A stretch of DNA of 64,000 bases from Pseudomonas entomophila (GCF_023277925.1 NZ_CP063832.1:1459001-1523000); one strand, 5' to 3'; shown: positions 1 to 8,721, numbered from the stretch's first letter. Notes: generated by a model not told the origin, from the sequence alone. Numbers and translations: made by a program.

Positions 1-1
1 C

Positions 2-220
2 AAGATGCTGCGCAAGGCCCTGCAGATCAACCCCAACGGTATCGACAGCAACTATTTCTGGGCTGATCATCTGTACCGGCAAAAGCGCTACCCGGAGGCT
101 GAGGCAGCCCTGCGCAAAGCCCTGCAAGCACCGCCCCGGCCAGGGCGTGAGCTGGCAGACCAGGGCCGGCGTGCCGATATCGATGCTTTACTCAAGGCGA
201 TCAAGGACAAACAGGACTGA
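2..220 (+). CDS. TPR-repeat protein, C-terminal part only
   Basis: The reading frame is open from the first bases of the window and ends at 220, so this is the tail of a longer protein whose start lies outside. The visible part has one recognisable tetratricopeptide-like helix pair (LRKALQINPN, then YFWADHLYRQKRYPEAEAALRKAL), followed by a charged end. TPR proteins are helical scaffolds for protein-protein contacts. The stop lies two bases before the ATG of the response regulator, so it is probably the first gene of an operon with the two-component pair. An envelope or stress-sensing role is only inferred. Function cannot be named from this fragment. Confidence 0.6.
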   Translation, partial: KMLRKALQINPNGIDSNYFWADHLYRQKRYPEAEAALRKALQAPPRPGRELADQGRRADIDALLKAIKDKQD

Positions 221-222
221 AC

Positions 223-885
223 ATGCGGCTGCTGCTGGTTGAAGACGACATCGCACTGGGTGAAGGGATCCATGACGGCTTGCGCCAGGAGGGCTACACC
301 CTCGATTGGCTACGCGACGGTGTCAGTGGCCTGCATGCCCTGCAGCATGAGACCTTCGATCTGGTGATTCTCGACCTTGGATTGCCCCGCATGGACGGCA
401 TCGAACTACTACGGCGTGTACGCGCCGGCGGCGACAGCCTGCCGGTGCTGATTTTAACCGCACGGGATGCGCTGGACGACCGCATCAGCGGCCTCGATGC
501 CGGCGCCGACGATTACTTGGTGAAGCCCTTCGATCTCAACGAGCTGAAGGCACGCTTGCGCGCCTTGCTGCGGCGTAGCGCGGGTCGCGCCAAGCTGCTG
601 ATCGAACATGCGGGGATCAGTCTCGACCCGGCTACCCAGCAAGTGCACTACAACGGCGTGGAGGTCGTGCTGACCCCGAAGGAATACAGGCTGTTGCATG
701 AGTTGTTGGCGCAACCCGGCAAGGTATTCACCCGTGAGCGCCTGACCCAGCTGCTGTATGGCTGGGACGAAGAGCCCGAGAGCAATACGCTGGAGGTAAA
801 CATCTATCACCTGCGCAAGAAGCTGTTCAACGGTTTGATTCGCACGGTGCGCGGCATTGGCTACCTGGTCGAGGCCAAGGCATGA
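223..885 (+). CDS. OmpR/PhoB-family response regulator
   Basis: A 220-residue two-domain regulator. The N-terminal receiver has the acidic pocket (EDD at 7-9), the phospho-acceptor Asp51 in LDLGLPRMDG and the conserved Lys101 in LVKPFD. The C-terminal half is a winged helix of the OmpR type (LTPKEYRLL, then TLEVNIYHLRKKL and the terminal RGIGYLVE). It resembles the QseB/PmrA/TctD group. It should bind DNA as a phosphorylated dimer under the control of the kinase encoded immediately downstream. The two genes overlap by four bases (ATGA), which indicates translational coupling. The signal and target genes cannot be read from the sequence. Confidence 0.93.
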   Translation: MRLLLVEDDIALGEGIHDGLRQEGYTLDWLRDGVSGLHALQHETFDLVILDLGLPRMDGIELLRRVRAGGDSLPVLILTARDALDDRISGLDAGADDYLVKPFDLNELKARLRALLRRSAGRAKLLIEHAGISLDPATQQVHYNGVEVVLTPKEYRLLHELLAQPGKVFTRERLTQLLYGWDEEPESNTLEVNIYHLRKKLFNGLIRTVRGIGYLVEAKA

Positions 886-2246
886 GTTCGCTGCGCCAAC
901 GCACACTTTGGCGGGTAATGCTGTTACTGATGCTAGGTACTGGCCTGCTGGCGCTATACAACTACCACGATAGCCGCCGCGAAATTAACGAGGTGTATGA
1001 CGCCCACCTTGCCCAGAATGCCCGCCTGCTCCAAGGTGTGATGAGCATGCCCGTACAGGACGGCGCGCATGAGGCGCTGTATCAGGCCTTCAACCAGGCC
1101 TTGGCGGGGGCAGGGCGGCATCAGGTGGGGCACCCCTACGAAAGCAAGCTGGCGTTTCAGGTCTGGCAGGATGGCGGGGCGCTCCTGGTGCATACACCCA
1201 GTGCGCCGACACTCGGCTCGCCACCGACGACGCCAGGCTTCTACGATTTCACCAGCGGCGGCGAACAATGGCGTGGTTTCGTCCTGCCGGTGCCGGAAAA
1301 GCACTGGGTGATCTGGGTCGGCGAACGTGATGATGTGCGCTACGACCTGATCGACCGCATTGTTCGCCATACCCTGTTTCCGTTTCTGCTCGGCAGCCTG
1401 GCGTTGGCGCTGCTGGTCTGGGCCGCGATCGGCTGGGGGCTGCGGCCGTTGCAGAACATGGCCAATGTCATCCGTGGGCGCCACGCCGACTCCCTTGAGC
1501 CTTTGCAGTTGGTGCCGCTTCCCTCGGAACTTGAGCCGATGCAGGCCGCCATCAATCGCCTGTTGGCACAGATCGAGGACCTGCTACGGCGTGAGCACCG
1601 GTTCATTGCCGATGCCGCTCACGAAATGCGCACGCCGCTGGCCGCCCTGCGCTTGCATGCACAGAACGCCCTGGCGGCCAGCAACGACGTGGAGCGGCAA
1701 AAAGCGTTGGGGTTCCTGATGGGCGGGGTCGACCGGCTGACCCGGGTGGTCAACCAACTGCTGACACTGGCCCGCGTAGAGCCAGGACTGCGGCAGCGCG
1801 GCAGTACCCGCGTCGATCTGGCTGAAGTGGTCACCGACACGTTGGCCGACCTGACACCGTGGATTCTTGCCCGTGGCCTGGAGCCGTCTCTGGACATCAG
1901 CGAGGGCGATCATCACCTGGCGATCGATGCCGGCGCCCTGAGCATCGCACTCCAGAACCTGGTGTCCAACGCGGTTGAGCATTCCCCGCCCGCAGGCCGC
2001 ATAACGGTGTCACTCCGGCGCCTGGACAGCGCTTTCGAGCTGGTGGTCGAGGATGAGGGGCCGGGCATCGATGAAGCAAGCCTTTCCCGTGTGTTCGAAC
2101 GCTTCTACAGCCGCGATAACCCGAATGGTGCAGGGCTTGGGCTCTCGATCGTTGCGACCATTGTCGACCGCCTTGGCGGGCAGGTGCGTCTGAGTAATCG
2201 AGCAGACGGAGGGTTGGCCGCCACCTTGCTGCTGCCAATGGATTGA
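882..2246 (+). CDS. Membrane sensor histidine kinase (QseC/PmrB type)
   Basis: A 454-residue inner-membrane kinase paired with the preceding regulator. It has a transmembrane helix at about 10-27, a periplasmic sensor of about 135 residues and a second helix at about 163-184, then a HAMP-like linker. The HisKA helix carries His247 in AAHEMRTPLAAL. The ATPase domain has an N-box (NLVSNAVEHS), a G1 box (VEDEGPGID) and a G2 box (GAGLGLSI). The periplasmic domain has no recognisable ligand fold, so the stimulus is unknown. The start overlaps the regulator stop by four bases. It should autophosphorylate and transfer phosphate to Asp51 of its partner. Confidence 0.93.
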   Translation: MSSLRQRTLWRVMLLLMLGTGLLALYNYHDSRREINEVYDAHLAQNARLLQGVMSMPVQDGAHEALYQAFNQALAGAGRHQVGHPYESKLAFQVWQDGGALLVHTPSAPTLGSPPTTPGFYDFTSGGEQWRGFVLPVPEKHWVIWVGERDDVRYDLIDRIVRHTLFPFLLGSLALALLVWAAIGWGLRPLQNMANVIRGRHADSLEPLQLVPLPSELEPMQAAINRLLAQIEDLLRREHRFIADAAHEMRTPLAALRLHAQNALAASNDVERQKALGFLMGGVDRLTRVVNQLLTLARVEPGLRQRGSTRVDLAEVVTDTLADLTPWILARGLEPSLDISEGDHHLAIDAGALSIALQNLVSNAVEHSPPAGRITVSLRRLDSAFELVVEDEGPGIDEASLSRVFERFYSRDNPNGAGLGLSIVATIVDRLGGQVRLSNRADGGLAATLLLPMD

Positions 2247-2402
2247 GTCCAGTGCCCGCGAAACACGAGCGCGATCACCGGGGCGGTGTTCGGCGTCACC
2301 GGGGGCGATCCACACTGCCATAGGGCAAAGTCGAATAAACCTTGGCAGCACCACGCGGTCACTTCTGGTAAGAGCCCTAAGTGCGGGCCAGGGAGGTGGC
2401 TG

Positions 2403-2540
2403 ATGAAACTCGTCTGCCTGTTGCGCGGCTGCCAGTGGCGCAGCCTGCTGGTTCGTGAAATCGCCGGGCTGCACTGCCAGTGCTGCGAACGCTGCGGCGC
2501 GCTGCGCTACAGCCGGCCTGGCCAACCGTTCGACGCGTAG
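2403..2540 (+). CDS. Small Cys-rich protein (45 aa)
   Basis: A 45-codon gene chosen at the ATG that follows a strong GGGAGG ribosome site. The longer frame upstream lacks one. The middle holds a cysteine cluster (LHCQCCERCGALRY) with CxxC spacing typical of a small zinc ribbon, plus one further Cys near the start (LLRGCQW). It ends nine bases before the ATG of ku and is likely co-transcribed with it. I recall that a family of Cys-rich small proteins of this kind exists in Pseudomonas, without assigned function. A link to NHEJ is suggested only by position. Confidence 0.65.
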   Translation: MKLVCLLRGCQWRSLLVREIAGLHCQCCERCGALRYSRPGQPFDA

Positions 2541-2549
2541 GAGCCGACC

Positions 2550-3386
2550 ATGGCCCGGGCAATCTGGAAAGGCGCGATCAGCTTCGGCCTCGTGCACATC
2601 CCCGTCTCCCTCAACACCGCCGTGCGCACCGAGCGCGTGGATTTCGACTGGCTCGACAAGCGCAGCATGGAGCCGGTGGGCTACAAGCGAGTGAACAAGG
2701 TGACCGGCAAGGAGATCGACAAGGCGTATATCGTCAAGGGCGTGGAGTACGAGAAGGGGCGCTATGTGGTGATCAGCGAAGAGGAAATTCGCAAGGCGCG
2801 GCCCGAGGCGACCCAGACCATCGATATCTTCTCGTTCGTCGATGCCGGGGAGATCCCGCTGCAACAGTTCGACACCCCTTACTACCTGAGCCCTGACCGG
2901 CGTGGCGGCAAGGTCTACGCCTTGCTGCGCGAGACCTTGCATAGCACCGGCAAGGTGGCCTTGGCCACCGTGGTGCTGCACACCCGCCAGCACCTGGCGC
3001 TGCTGCGCCCCCTGGAGGATGCGCTGGTGATGATTACCCTGCGCTGGCCCGAAGAGGTGCGTGGCCTGGAGTCGCTGGAGCTGGACAAGAGCGTGACCGA
3101 CAGCAAGCTGGACAAGCGCGAACTGGACATGGCCAAGCGCCTGGTCGAAGACATGAGCGGGCCATGGGCGCCCGATGACTACCAGGATGCATTCCGTCAG
3201 ACCATCATGGATCTGGTGGAAGAGAAGGCCAGCAAGGGCAAGATCGAGACGGTGGACAAAGGTGAAGGCGTCGTGCAGGACAAGGGCGCGGACATCATCG
3301 ACCTCACCGAATTGCTCAAGCGCAGCCTGGGTGGCAAGACCATGGCGAAGAAACCGGCGGCCAAGCGACCGCGCAAAGCGTCATAG
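2550..3386 (+). CDS. ku: Non-homologous end joining protein Ku
   Basis: A 278-residue bacterial Ku, the usual length. It starts with the family hallmark (ARAIWKGAISFGLVHIPVSL) and continues with the Ku core (DKRSMEPVGYKRVNK, then YYLSPDRRGGKVYALL). It ends in a Lys/Arg-rich tail (KTMAKKPAAKRPRKAS) that in other bacterial Ku proteins helps DNA binding and threading. Ku binds double-strand break ends as a homodimer and recruits LigD. Here ligD lies convergently on the other strand. The pair normally acts in stationary phase, which suits the surrounding stress genes. Confidence 0.95.
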   Translation: MARAIWKGAISFGLVHIPVSLNTAVRTERVDFDWLDKRSMEPVGYKRVNKVTGKEIDKAYIVKGVEYEKGRYVVISEEEIRKARPEATQTIDIFSFVDAGEIPLQQFDTPYYLSPDRRGGKVYALLRETLHSTGKVALATVVLHTRQHLALLRPLEDALVMITLRWPEEVRGLESLELDKSVTDSKLDKRELDMAKRLVEDMSGPWAPDDYQDAFRQTIMDLVEEKASKGKIETVDKGEGVVQDKGADIIDLTELLKRSLGGKTMAKKPAAKRPRKAS

Positions 3387-3401
3387 TGTGTTGCCCTGTC
3401 A

Positions 3402-3584
3402 TTACGGCAATTGCCTCTCAAGCCCCTCCAGGTAATCCCCGAAGTCCTGGCGAACTCGGCTGTCCCGACGACTGCTGGTGGCCACGCTGTGCGCCGCGGT
3501 CCAGATGATCCGCGCGCCATTGGCGGCGACACAGCAGTCGAGCACCACCAGCACTTCGACCACCAGGCCCACCACTGGCCCCAT
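3402..3584 (-). CDS. Small ORF translationally overlapping ligD (60 aa)
   Basis: A 60-residue frame whose ATG shares one base with the ligD stop (TGATG), the classic arrangement for re-initiation. The N-terminal half is hydrophobic (VVGLVVEVLVVLDCCVAA, about residues 4-20) and could be a membrane helix or signal anchor. The C-terminal half is charged (SRRDSRVRQDFGDYLEGLERQL). It ends 15 bases from the stop of ku, which converges on it. I do not recognise the family. The overlap and the non-random split into hydrophobic and polar halves argue that it is translated. It could also be chance coding after ligD. Confidence 0.45.
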   Translation of the reverse strand: MGPVVGLVVEVLVVLDCCVAANGARIIWTAAHSVATSSRRDSRVRQDFGDYLEGLERQLP

Positions 3585-6052
3585 CAGTCGATGCCCAGTT
3601 GCTTGCGCATGCGCACGGTGATCGATTGGCGGGTCCTGGCCATTTGGGCCCACGGATCCTCCACCTCGGCAAGCCGCGTCAGCAGGTTGCCAATGTTCCA
3701 TTGGTTGGCGCCTTTGAGCTGAGTCAGTTCCTCGCGCCAGATCGGCACCGACACTGGCAGGCCCTCCCGGGCGCGCAGCGAGTAGGCCGCGACGGTGGTG
3801 GCACCCCTGCCGTTGCGCAAGTAGTCGATGAAGATCCGTCCGACCCGGTTCTTCGGCCCGGACACGGCACTGAGGCGATCGGGGAACAGCCCGGCCATGT
3901 GCTCGACCAAGGCATGGCTGAAGTTCTTCACCTCGTCCCAGCCGGCGCGCCGGGTCAGCGGGACGACGAGGTGCATGCCCTTGCCGCCGCTGGTCTTGAG
4001 AAACACCTTCAGGCCCAGTTCGTCGAGCAGGGTGAGGGTCAGTTGGGTGGCCTCGACCATCGCCTTCCACGGCAGTGCCGGATCGGGGTCGAGGTCGAGG
4101 ATGAAGCGGTCGGGCCTGTCGAAGTCCTTGGTGGTGGCATTCCAGGTGTGCAGTTCGAGTGCGTTCATCTGCACCGCCCCCAGCAGGCTGTCGGCGCGGT
4201 TGAGCACCATGGCCGCCTGACCGGCCTGGGCCTTGCTGTAGCTGAGCAGGTGGGGGATATGCAGCTGGCCGGCGTTTTTCTGGAAGAACAGCTCGCCGCC
4301 CAGGCCATCCGGCGCCCGGACCAGGGCTACAGGTCGATCCTTGAGCTGCGGCAGCAGCCAGTCGGCAACCTGGGCGTAGTACTGTGCGACCTCGCGTTTG
4401 GTGGTGCCGGTGGTTGCGTCGATCACGCGCTCGGGGTGGGTCAGGCGCAGTTTGCCCAGGCCCTCGGGTTGTGTCTGTGCTGCGCGCTTGGCGGGCATCG
4501 CTCGCTCCAGGTCGATGGCGGTGGCGGGTTTGTCGTCGCGCAGGCCGTGGAACACCGAGTGGCGCACGATGCCTTCGCGGGTCATCTGGGCGTAGGCGAC
4601 TTCCGCCAGCATTTGCGGCTTGAGCCAGTGCACGCCGTGGGCTTCGGCCCTGGAGGGGGGGCTGGCCAAGGGCGGCTTGGCGGTTTGCAGCGGCTTCAGG
4701 CGGGCGAGGATGTGGTCCAGGGTGGCGGCGTTGAAGCCGGTGCCGACCTTGCCAGCGTAGCGCAACGGGTCGCTGCCCTGATCGTGCAGGGCCAGCAGCA
4801 GGGCGCCGAAACCGTGGCGGCTGCCTTTTGGGTCGGTGTAACCGACGATCACGAACTCCTGGCGCTGCTTGCACTTGAGCTTGATCCAGTCGCTACTGCG
4901 CCGGCCGATATAGGGGCTGTCGGCGCGCTTGCCGATCAGCCCCTCGAGCTCCAGACGGCAGGCGCTGTCGAGCAGCGAGTTGACCGGCTCCGTGAAATCT
5001 GAAGAGTACCTGAGCAGCGGCGAAGTGTTGGCTTCCAGCAGCTTGGCCAGAGTGGCGCGACGTGCCTGTAGCGGCCGTTCGCGCAGATCCTCGCCGCCCA
5101 GCCAGGGCAGGTCGAACAGGTAATAGGTGATGCGTTCGTCGTGCTCGGTGTCGAAGGCGTTCTGCAAGGCCTGGAAATCGGCTGCACCGTTTTCGCCGAT
5201 GACCACCATTTCGCCATCAAGCCACGCTGCATCGAGCCCCAGTGCCCTGAGCGCCTTGACCTGACGGGGCATCTTCGCGCTCCAGTCGTGGCCATTGCGG
5301 GTGAACAGGCGCACGTTGTCACCGTCGATGCGCGCCAAAACCCGGTAGCCGTCGAACTTGACTTCGTAACGCCAGTCGCCGCTGGGCGGGGAGTCCACCA
5401 GCGTGGCCAGTTGCGGCTGGAGCCGCTCCGGCAGGGCTTTGCGGCCGGCCTTGCGCTTGCGCGTGGAGGCGGTTGCCTTAGCCGGGCGCCGTGGTGGCAG
5501 GGTACGGTCGCTCAGCACGCTGTCCGGCAGGGCCTCGACGATGCGGTAGTCGGTTTCGCTGCGCGCCTGTCCGTCATGGGATTTGACCAGCATCCACTGC
5601 TCTTTCTTGCCGGCCAGGTGGGTGCGGAACAGGTTCCAGACCCCCGACAGTTTTTCGCCCTGCAGGCGAAAGCGCAGCTTGCCCTTGGCATAGGCTTCAT
5701 GCGGATCGCCCTCGGGCTCCCACACACCACGGTCCCAGACGATCACATCGCCGGCGCCGTAGTGGCCTTCGGGGATGTGCCCTTCGAAGTTGGCGTAGTC
5801 CAGCGGGTGATCCTCCACATGCACCGCCAGGCGCCGGACCTTGGGGTCGAGCGAGGGCCCCTTGGGGATCGCCCAGCTCTTGAGGGCGCCGTCGAGTTCC
5901 AGGCGGAAGTCGTAGTGCAGGTGGCTGGCGTCGTGCTTCTGGATGCAGTACTGCAGCGCATGGGCTGAGCGGGGGCGGGCGCGCTTGCCGGCCGGCTCGG
6001 GCGTGGCATTGAAGTCGCGCTTGCGTTGGTACTCCTGCAGGGGCTTGGCCAT
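3584..6052 (-). CDS. ligD: Multifunctional DNA ligase D (phosphoesterase-ligase-polymerase)
   Basis: An 822-residue NHEJ enzyme with the Pseudomonas domain order. The 3'-phosphoesterase (about 10-160) has His40, His46, Asp48, Arg50 and His82, which match the known metal and catalytic residues of P. aeruginosa LigD with an offset of two. The ATP-dependent ligase (about 210-510) has the nucleotidyl-lysine Lys232 in EVKFDGYR. The C-terminal primase-polymerase (about 540-815) has the metal-binding DLDPD. It trims, fills and seals broken ends held by Ku. The start follows CGGAGCCCGCC. A Lys/Arg-rich linker (about 185-210) separates the first two domains. Confidence 0.96.
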   Translation of the reverse strand: MAKPLQEYQRKRDFNATPEPAGKRARPRSAHALQYCIQKHDASHLHYDFRLELDGALKSWAIPKGPSLDPKVRRLAVHVEDHPLDYANFEGHIPEGHYGAGDVIVWDRGVWEPEGDPHEAYAKGKLRFRLQGEKLSGVWNLFRTHLAGKKEQWMLVKSHDGQARSETDYRIVEALPDSVLSDRTLPPRRPAKATASTRKRKAGRKALPERLQPQLATLVDSPPSGDWRYEVKFDGYRVLARIDGDNVRLFTRNGHDWSAKMPRQVKALRALGLDAAWLDGEMVVIGENGAADFQALQNAFDTEHDERITYYLFDLPWLGGEDLRERPLQARRATLAKLLEANTSPLLRYSSDFTEPVNSLLDSACRLELEGLIGKRADSPYIGRRSSDWIKLKCKQRQEFVIVGYTDPKGSRHGFGALLLALHDQGSDPLRYAGKVGTGFNAATLDHILARLKPLQTAKPPLASPPSRAEAHGVHWLKPQMLAEVAYAQMTREGIVRHSVFHGLRDDKPATAIDLERAMPAKRAAQTQPEGLGKLRLTHPERVIDATTGTTKREVAQYYAQVADWLLPQLKDRPVALVRAPDGLGGELFFQKNAGQLHIPHLLSYSKAQAGQAAMVLNRADSLLGAVQMNALELHTWNATTKDFDRPDRFILDLDPDPALPWKAMVEATQLTLTLLDELGLKVFLKTSGGKGMHLVVPLTRRAGWDEVKNFSHALVEHMAGLFPDRLSAVSGPKNRVGRIFIDYLRNGRGATTVAAYSLRAREGLPVSVPIWREELTQLKGANQWNIGNLLTRLAEVEDPWAQMARTRQSITVRMRKQLGID

Positions 6053-6267
6053 GGCGGGCTCCGGGAGGGGGCGCGGGTCTCAAGATTGGGAGGCGGCGGT
6101 GCTGCGCGGAGTTCAAAAAAAGGCGGGTAGGGGGCTGAATTGCCCCTGGATCTGTGGGCACACCGACCAACGGCATGAGATGGCCAGGTTGCAATCGGAT
6201 ATGGCCATACGCCCTTTGCGTCCCATCGAGGCCGCTATCATCGTTGATCGCGGGCAGCAATGGCACG
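6053..6267. other. Intergenic gap upstream of ligD
   Basis: This stretch separates the ligD start from the end of the MgtC-type gene, both on the minus strand. It should contain the ligD promoter. I see no FNR-type site, clear terminator or plausible small gene. Confidence 0.4.
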
Positions 6268-7506
6268 TTACACCAGCACTCCCAGCCACATCGCCCCGAG
6301 AATAATGAGCTGCGCCGGCACCAGGTACCGCGCAAAAACGTAGCCACCATTGCTGAACGCCAAAACACATTTGGTCAGTGTATTCCCGGTCAACGCCATC
6401 ATGCCCGGCACCACCAGCTCGGCCATCTGCAGCCGGCCGGCAACCACCAGCGAGGCTGCCGACGCCGTGGCAGCGTGGGCATCGCCCAGGCCGCTGATGA
6501 ACGCTGCGATGCTGGCCCCATTGTGCCCCAAGTGGTCGAGCAGAAAGGCCGAGAGCAAAGCGATACCGGTCAGGGCGAGCGTGATGATGAGGGCTGTCCA
6601 CAGGTTGAAGGCACCATCGCCCGGATGCACCGCCGAGCTGTTCGATACTCCGCGCCAGGGCGCGAGCAGCAACACGCCATAGATCGCGGTAACCAGTGCA
6701 CCGAGGCCGACCGCTGGCAGGAAAGGGCCGAGCAGGTGGCGGTCGATGATGATCAGCACCAGGGCGAATTGGCAGACGGTGGCCAGGTTGGACAGCACTG
6801 CCGCCGCAGCGATGGGGCGCACCGCAGCACTTTGTCGTCTGGCTTCACGGGCCAGCAGGGCAATGGTCGCCGAACCGGAAGCAAAGCCTGACGCGATGGC
6901 GCTCAAGGGCAGGCCATAACGCGGGCCCATTAGGCGCATGGCGATATGGCCCAACGCGGCCACGGTCATCAGCAGGACGACGAGGGTGCAAATGGTGCGT
7001 GGGTTAAGTACGTTGTAAGGGCCCAGAAAGCGGTCCGGTGTCAGTGGCAATACCACCAGGACCACCGTCAGTAACGTCAGGCCATCGCGCAGCTCCTGTT
7101 CACTCAGTTGCTGCAGCACGAAGTGATGCAGCTCGCGGCGCAGGGCCAGCAATACAGTCGAGACCACACCTGCCGCAGCGGCAAGTTCAGGCTCGGCAAC
7201 GCTCAGCGCGCCCAGGACAAGCACCAGTAAGAGGGCAATCTCGCCAGTGACATCCGGCGCTTTCTGGGGGGTGTGGCGGTACTGCAGGCAGAGCAGCAGT
7301 ACCAGGCCCAGGCTCGCAGTCCCGACCAGCAGCGCTCCTGCCAGCAGCATGCTGACGTAGCCCAGCAGGGCAGTGATGGCGAAGGTCCTCAACCCGGCGG
7401 CGGCAGGTTCTTCGTCGCGCCGTTTCTTGCGTTCGCGCTCAAGGCCCACCAGCATGCCGATACCCAGCGCCACGGCGCCGTGGCCAACATTCAGTGTGTC
7501 GAGCAT
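6268..7506 (-). CDS. MgtC/SapB-DUF4010 family membrane protein
   Basis: A 412-residue polytopic inner-membrane protein with about eleven hydrophobic segments. The N-terminal part has the MgtC/SapB signature (GIGMLVGLERERKKR, about 16-30). The C-terminal half fits the DUF4010 extension (ASGFASGSATIALLAREAR, then FISGLGDAHAATASAASL). MgtC-type proteins are linked to Mg2+ limitation and acid or macrophage stress, but the activity of the DUF4010 form is unknown. The start overlaps the preceding FNR-type regulator gene by 16 bases and has a weak ribosome site, which points to coupled translation. It is the last gene of the 8521-6268 operon. Confidence 0.8.
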   Translation of the reverse strand: MLDTLNVGHGAVALGIGMLVGLERERKKRRDEEPAAAGLRTFAITALLGYVSMLLAGALLVGTASLGLVLLLCLQYRHTPQKAPDVTGEIALLLVLVLGALSVAEPELAAAAGVVSTVLLALRRELHHFVLQQLSEQELRDGLTLLTVVLVVLPLTPDRFLGPYNVLNPRTICTLVVLLMTVAALGHIAMRLMGPRYGLPLSAIASGFASGSATIALLAREARRQSAAVRPIAAAAVLSNLATVCQFALVLIIIDRHLLGPFLPAVGLGALVTAIYGVLLLAPWRGVSNSSAVHPGDGAFNLWTALIITLALTGIALLSAFLLDHLGHNGASIAAFISGLGDAHAATASAASLVVAGRLQMAELVVPGMMALTGNTLTKCVLAFSNGGYVFARYLVPAQLIILGAMWLGVLV

Positions 7507-8300
7507 GGCGCTTTCAGGTTGTGCCCGCGTTTACTGTCAGGGTCGCCTTGCTCGAGCGCCATCAATGCTGGCATGTCGAGTATTTCCACCAGCCTGCCCT
7601 GTAGGCTGACGATGCCTTGCGCACGCAAGCGGGCGACCGATCGGCATACGGTCTCCAGGCGCAGGCCCAGGTAAGATGCCATGTCCTCGCGCGACATGCG
7701 TAACATGAAACCATGGGCGGAGTAGCCACGGTTGACGAAGCGCCTGGACAACCCGATCAGAAAACTGGCCAGGCGCTGCTCGGCGGTGAGGTTGCACAGC
7801 ATCAGCACGCGCTCGTGCTCGCGTACGATCTCCCGGCTCATCAAGCGGTTCAGGCTTTGCTGCAATACCGGAAAGTCGCGTGCCAACGCTTGCAGGCGAC
7901 GATACGGGACCGGGCAGACTTCGCTGTCTTCCAGGGCGATCGCCTCGCAGACATGGCGGTCGGTGGCGATGGCGTCCAGGCCGAGCACGTCACCCGACAT
8001 CCAGAAGTTGATCACTACACCCTGGCCTTCGGCGCTGTTCAGGCTGGTCTTGAAACTGCCGCAGCGCACGGCATAGAGCGTGGTCAGGGGGGCATTGGCA
8101 TTGAACAGCGCCGTGCCTTTGCGGATACGCATGCGTGGCCCGATCAGGGCGCCCAGGCAGCTGTTGTCATGCAGGGGCAGACCGGTCGGCAGGCACAAGC
8201 CGCTGACCCGACAATCGCGACACAGCGTCGCCAGCGGTCTCAGGTGAACCGGAGGCGAAGCAGGCTGCTGGAGCAGCGTGACTTTCAGTTGGCCAGACAT
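7491..8300 (-). CDS. FNR/Anr-family oxygen-responsive regulator (variant recognition helix)
   Basis: A 269-residue CRP/FNR protein with all four Fe-S ligands in FNR spacing: Cys27, Cys30 and Cys36 (C-x2-C-x5-C) and Cys129 (SEVCPVP). This predicts an O2-labile [4Fe-4S] cluster. A cAMP-type beta-roll follows, then a dimer helix and a helix-turn-helix (MSREDMASYLGLRLETVCRSV). In E. coli FNR the recognition helix reads ETISR. Here it is ETVCR, so the DNA-contacting Ser is Cys219. The start follows GAGGAGG; seven further upstream codons are probably untranslated. P. putida is known to carry several FNR paralogues with different O2 sensitivity, and this looks like one of the accessory forms. Confidence 0.9.
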   Translation of the reverse strand: MSGQLKVTLLQQPASPPVHLRPLATLCRDCRVSGLCLPTGLPLHDNSCLGALIGPRMRIRKGTALFNANAPLTTLYAVRCGSFKTSLNSAEGQGVVINFWMSGDVLGLDAIATDRHVCEAIALEDSEVCPVPYRRLQALARDFPVLQQSLNRLMSREIVREHERVLMLCNLTAEQRLASFLIGLSRRFVNRGYSAHGFMLRMSREDMASYLGLRLETVCRSVARLRAQGIVSLQGRLVEILDMPALMALEQGDPDSKRGHNLKAPCSTH

Positions 8301-8302
8301 GA

Positions 8303-8521
8303 TCAGGCCCTCCTCGCACATCGCAGATCAGTCCGGGCCGTCACACCTGGGCGGGGCGACCAGTCCGAGAGCATGTCCCGTGAATGGGGGGCATTGAGGC
8401 GGGCATTGAGCCGCTCGACAAACTGTTCGGCTTCAACGGCCGTGTTGAAACTTACCCGCCAGTCGTCCATGCGGACCCACCAGCGATTCTGTTCGGTGTT
8501 GCGCTCGATTTCGATGTTCAT
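8303..8521 (-). CDS. Small conserved-looking hypothetical protein (72 aa)
   Basis: A 72-residue protein with a good ribosome site (CCGGAGGCACCT before the ATG). The first 45 residues look structured (NTEQNRWWVRMDDWRVSFNTAVEAEQFVERL), like a small beta-beta-alpha unit. The tail is basic and probably disordered. It ends two bases before the start of the FNR-type gene, whose ribosome site lies inside its last codons, so the two are coupled. I do not recognise the family. Its place as first gene of a self-controlled FNR operon, close to an FNR box, suggests it is made at low oxygen. Confidence 0.65.
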   Translation of the reverse strand: MNIEIERNTEQNRWWVRMDDWRVSFNTAVEAEQFVERLNARLNAPHSRDMLSDWSPRPGVTARTDLRCARRA

Positions 8522-8663
8522 AGGTGCCTCCGGAGCATGGATGGCCAGGTAAGCGGAACAATGCGAAGCGAAGGCGTCCCTGCCGGCCAGCCCCGAGGCT
8601 CAAGGCGTTGCTGGGGATTGTTGTTGATATGGGGGTAGCGTGCGCCTGGCAATCGGCTATGCC

Positions 8664-8677
8664 TTGATCCGTATCAA
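8664..8677. promoter_or_regulatory. FNR/Anr box, perfect consensus
   Basis: TTGAT-CCGT-ATCAA, an exact match to the TTGAT-N4-ATCAA consensus. It lies in the divergent space between the 8521 minus-strand operon and the 8795 stress gene. Being palindromic it could serve either side. Activation usually starts transcription about 41 bases from the centre, and the minus-strand operon then gets a leader of about 108 bases. Confidence 0.8.
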
Positions 8678-8721
8678 TTTAATGCGCTGCGTAGACTACC
8701 GTTGGTCCGCGGGGGCGCCAG

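Noticed and set aside
2247-2300. Possible REP-like element after the sensor kinase gene
   Set aside because: The bases CCCGCGAA recall P. putida REP sequences, but the second arm is not present and no second copy was found in the window.
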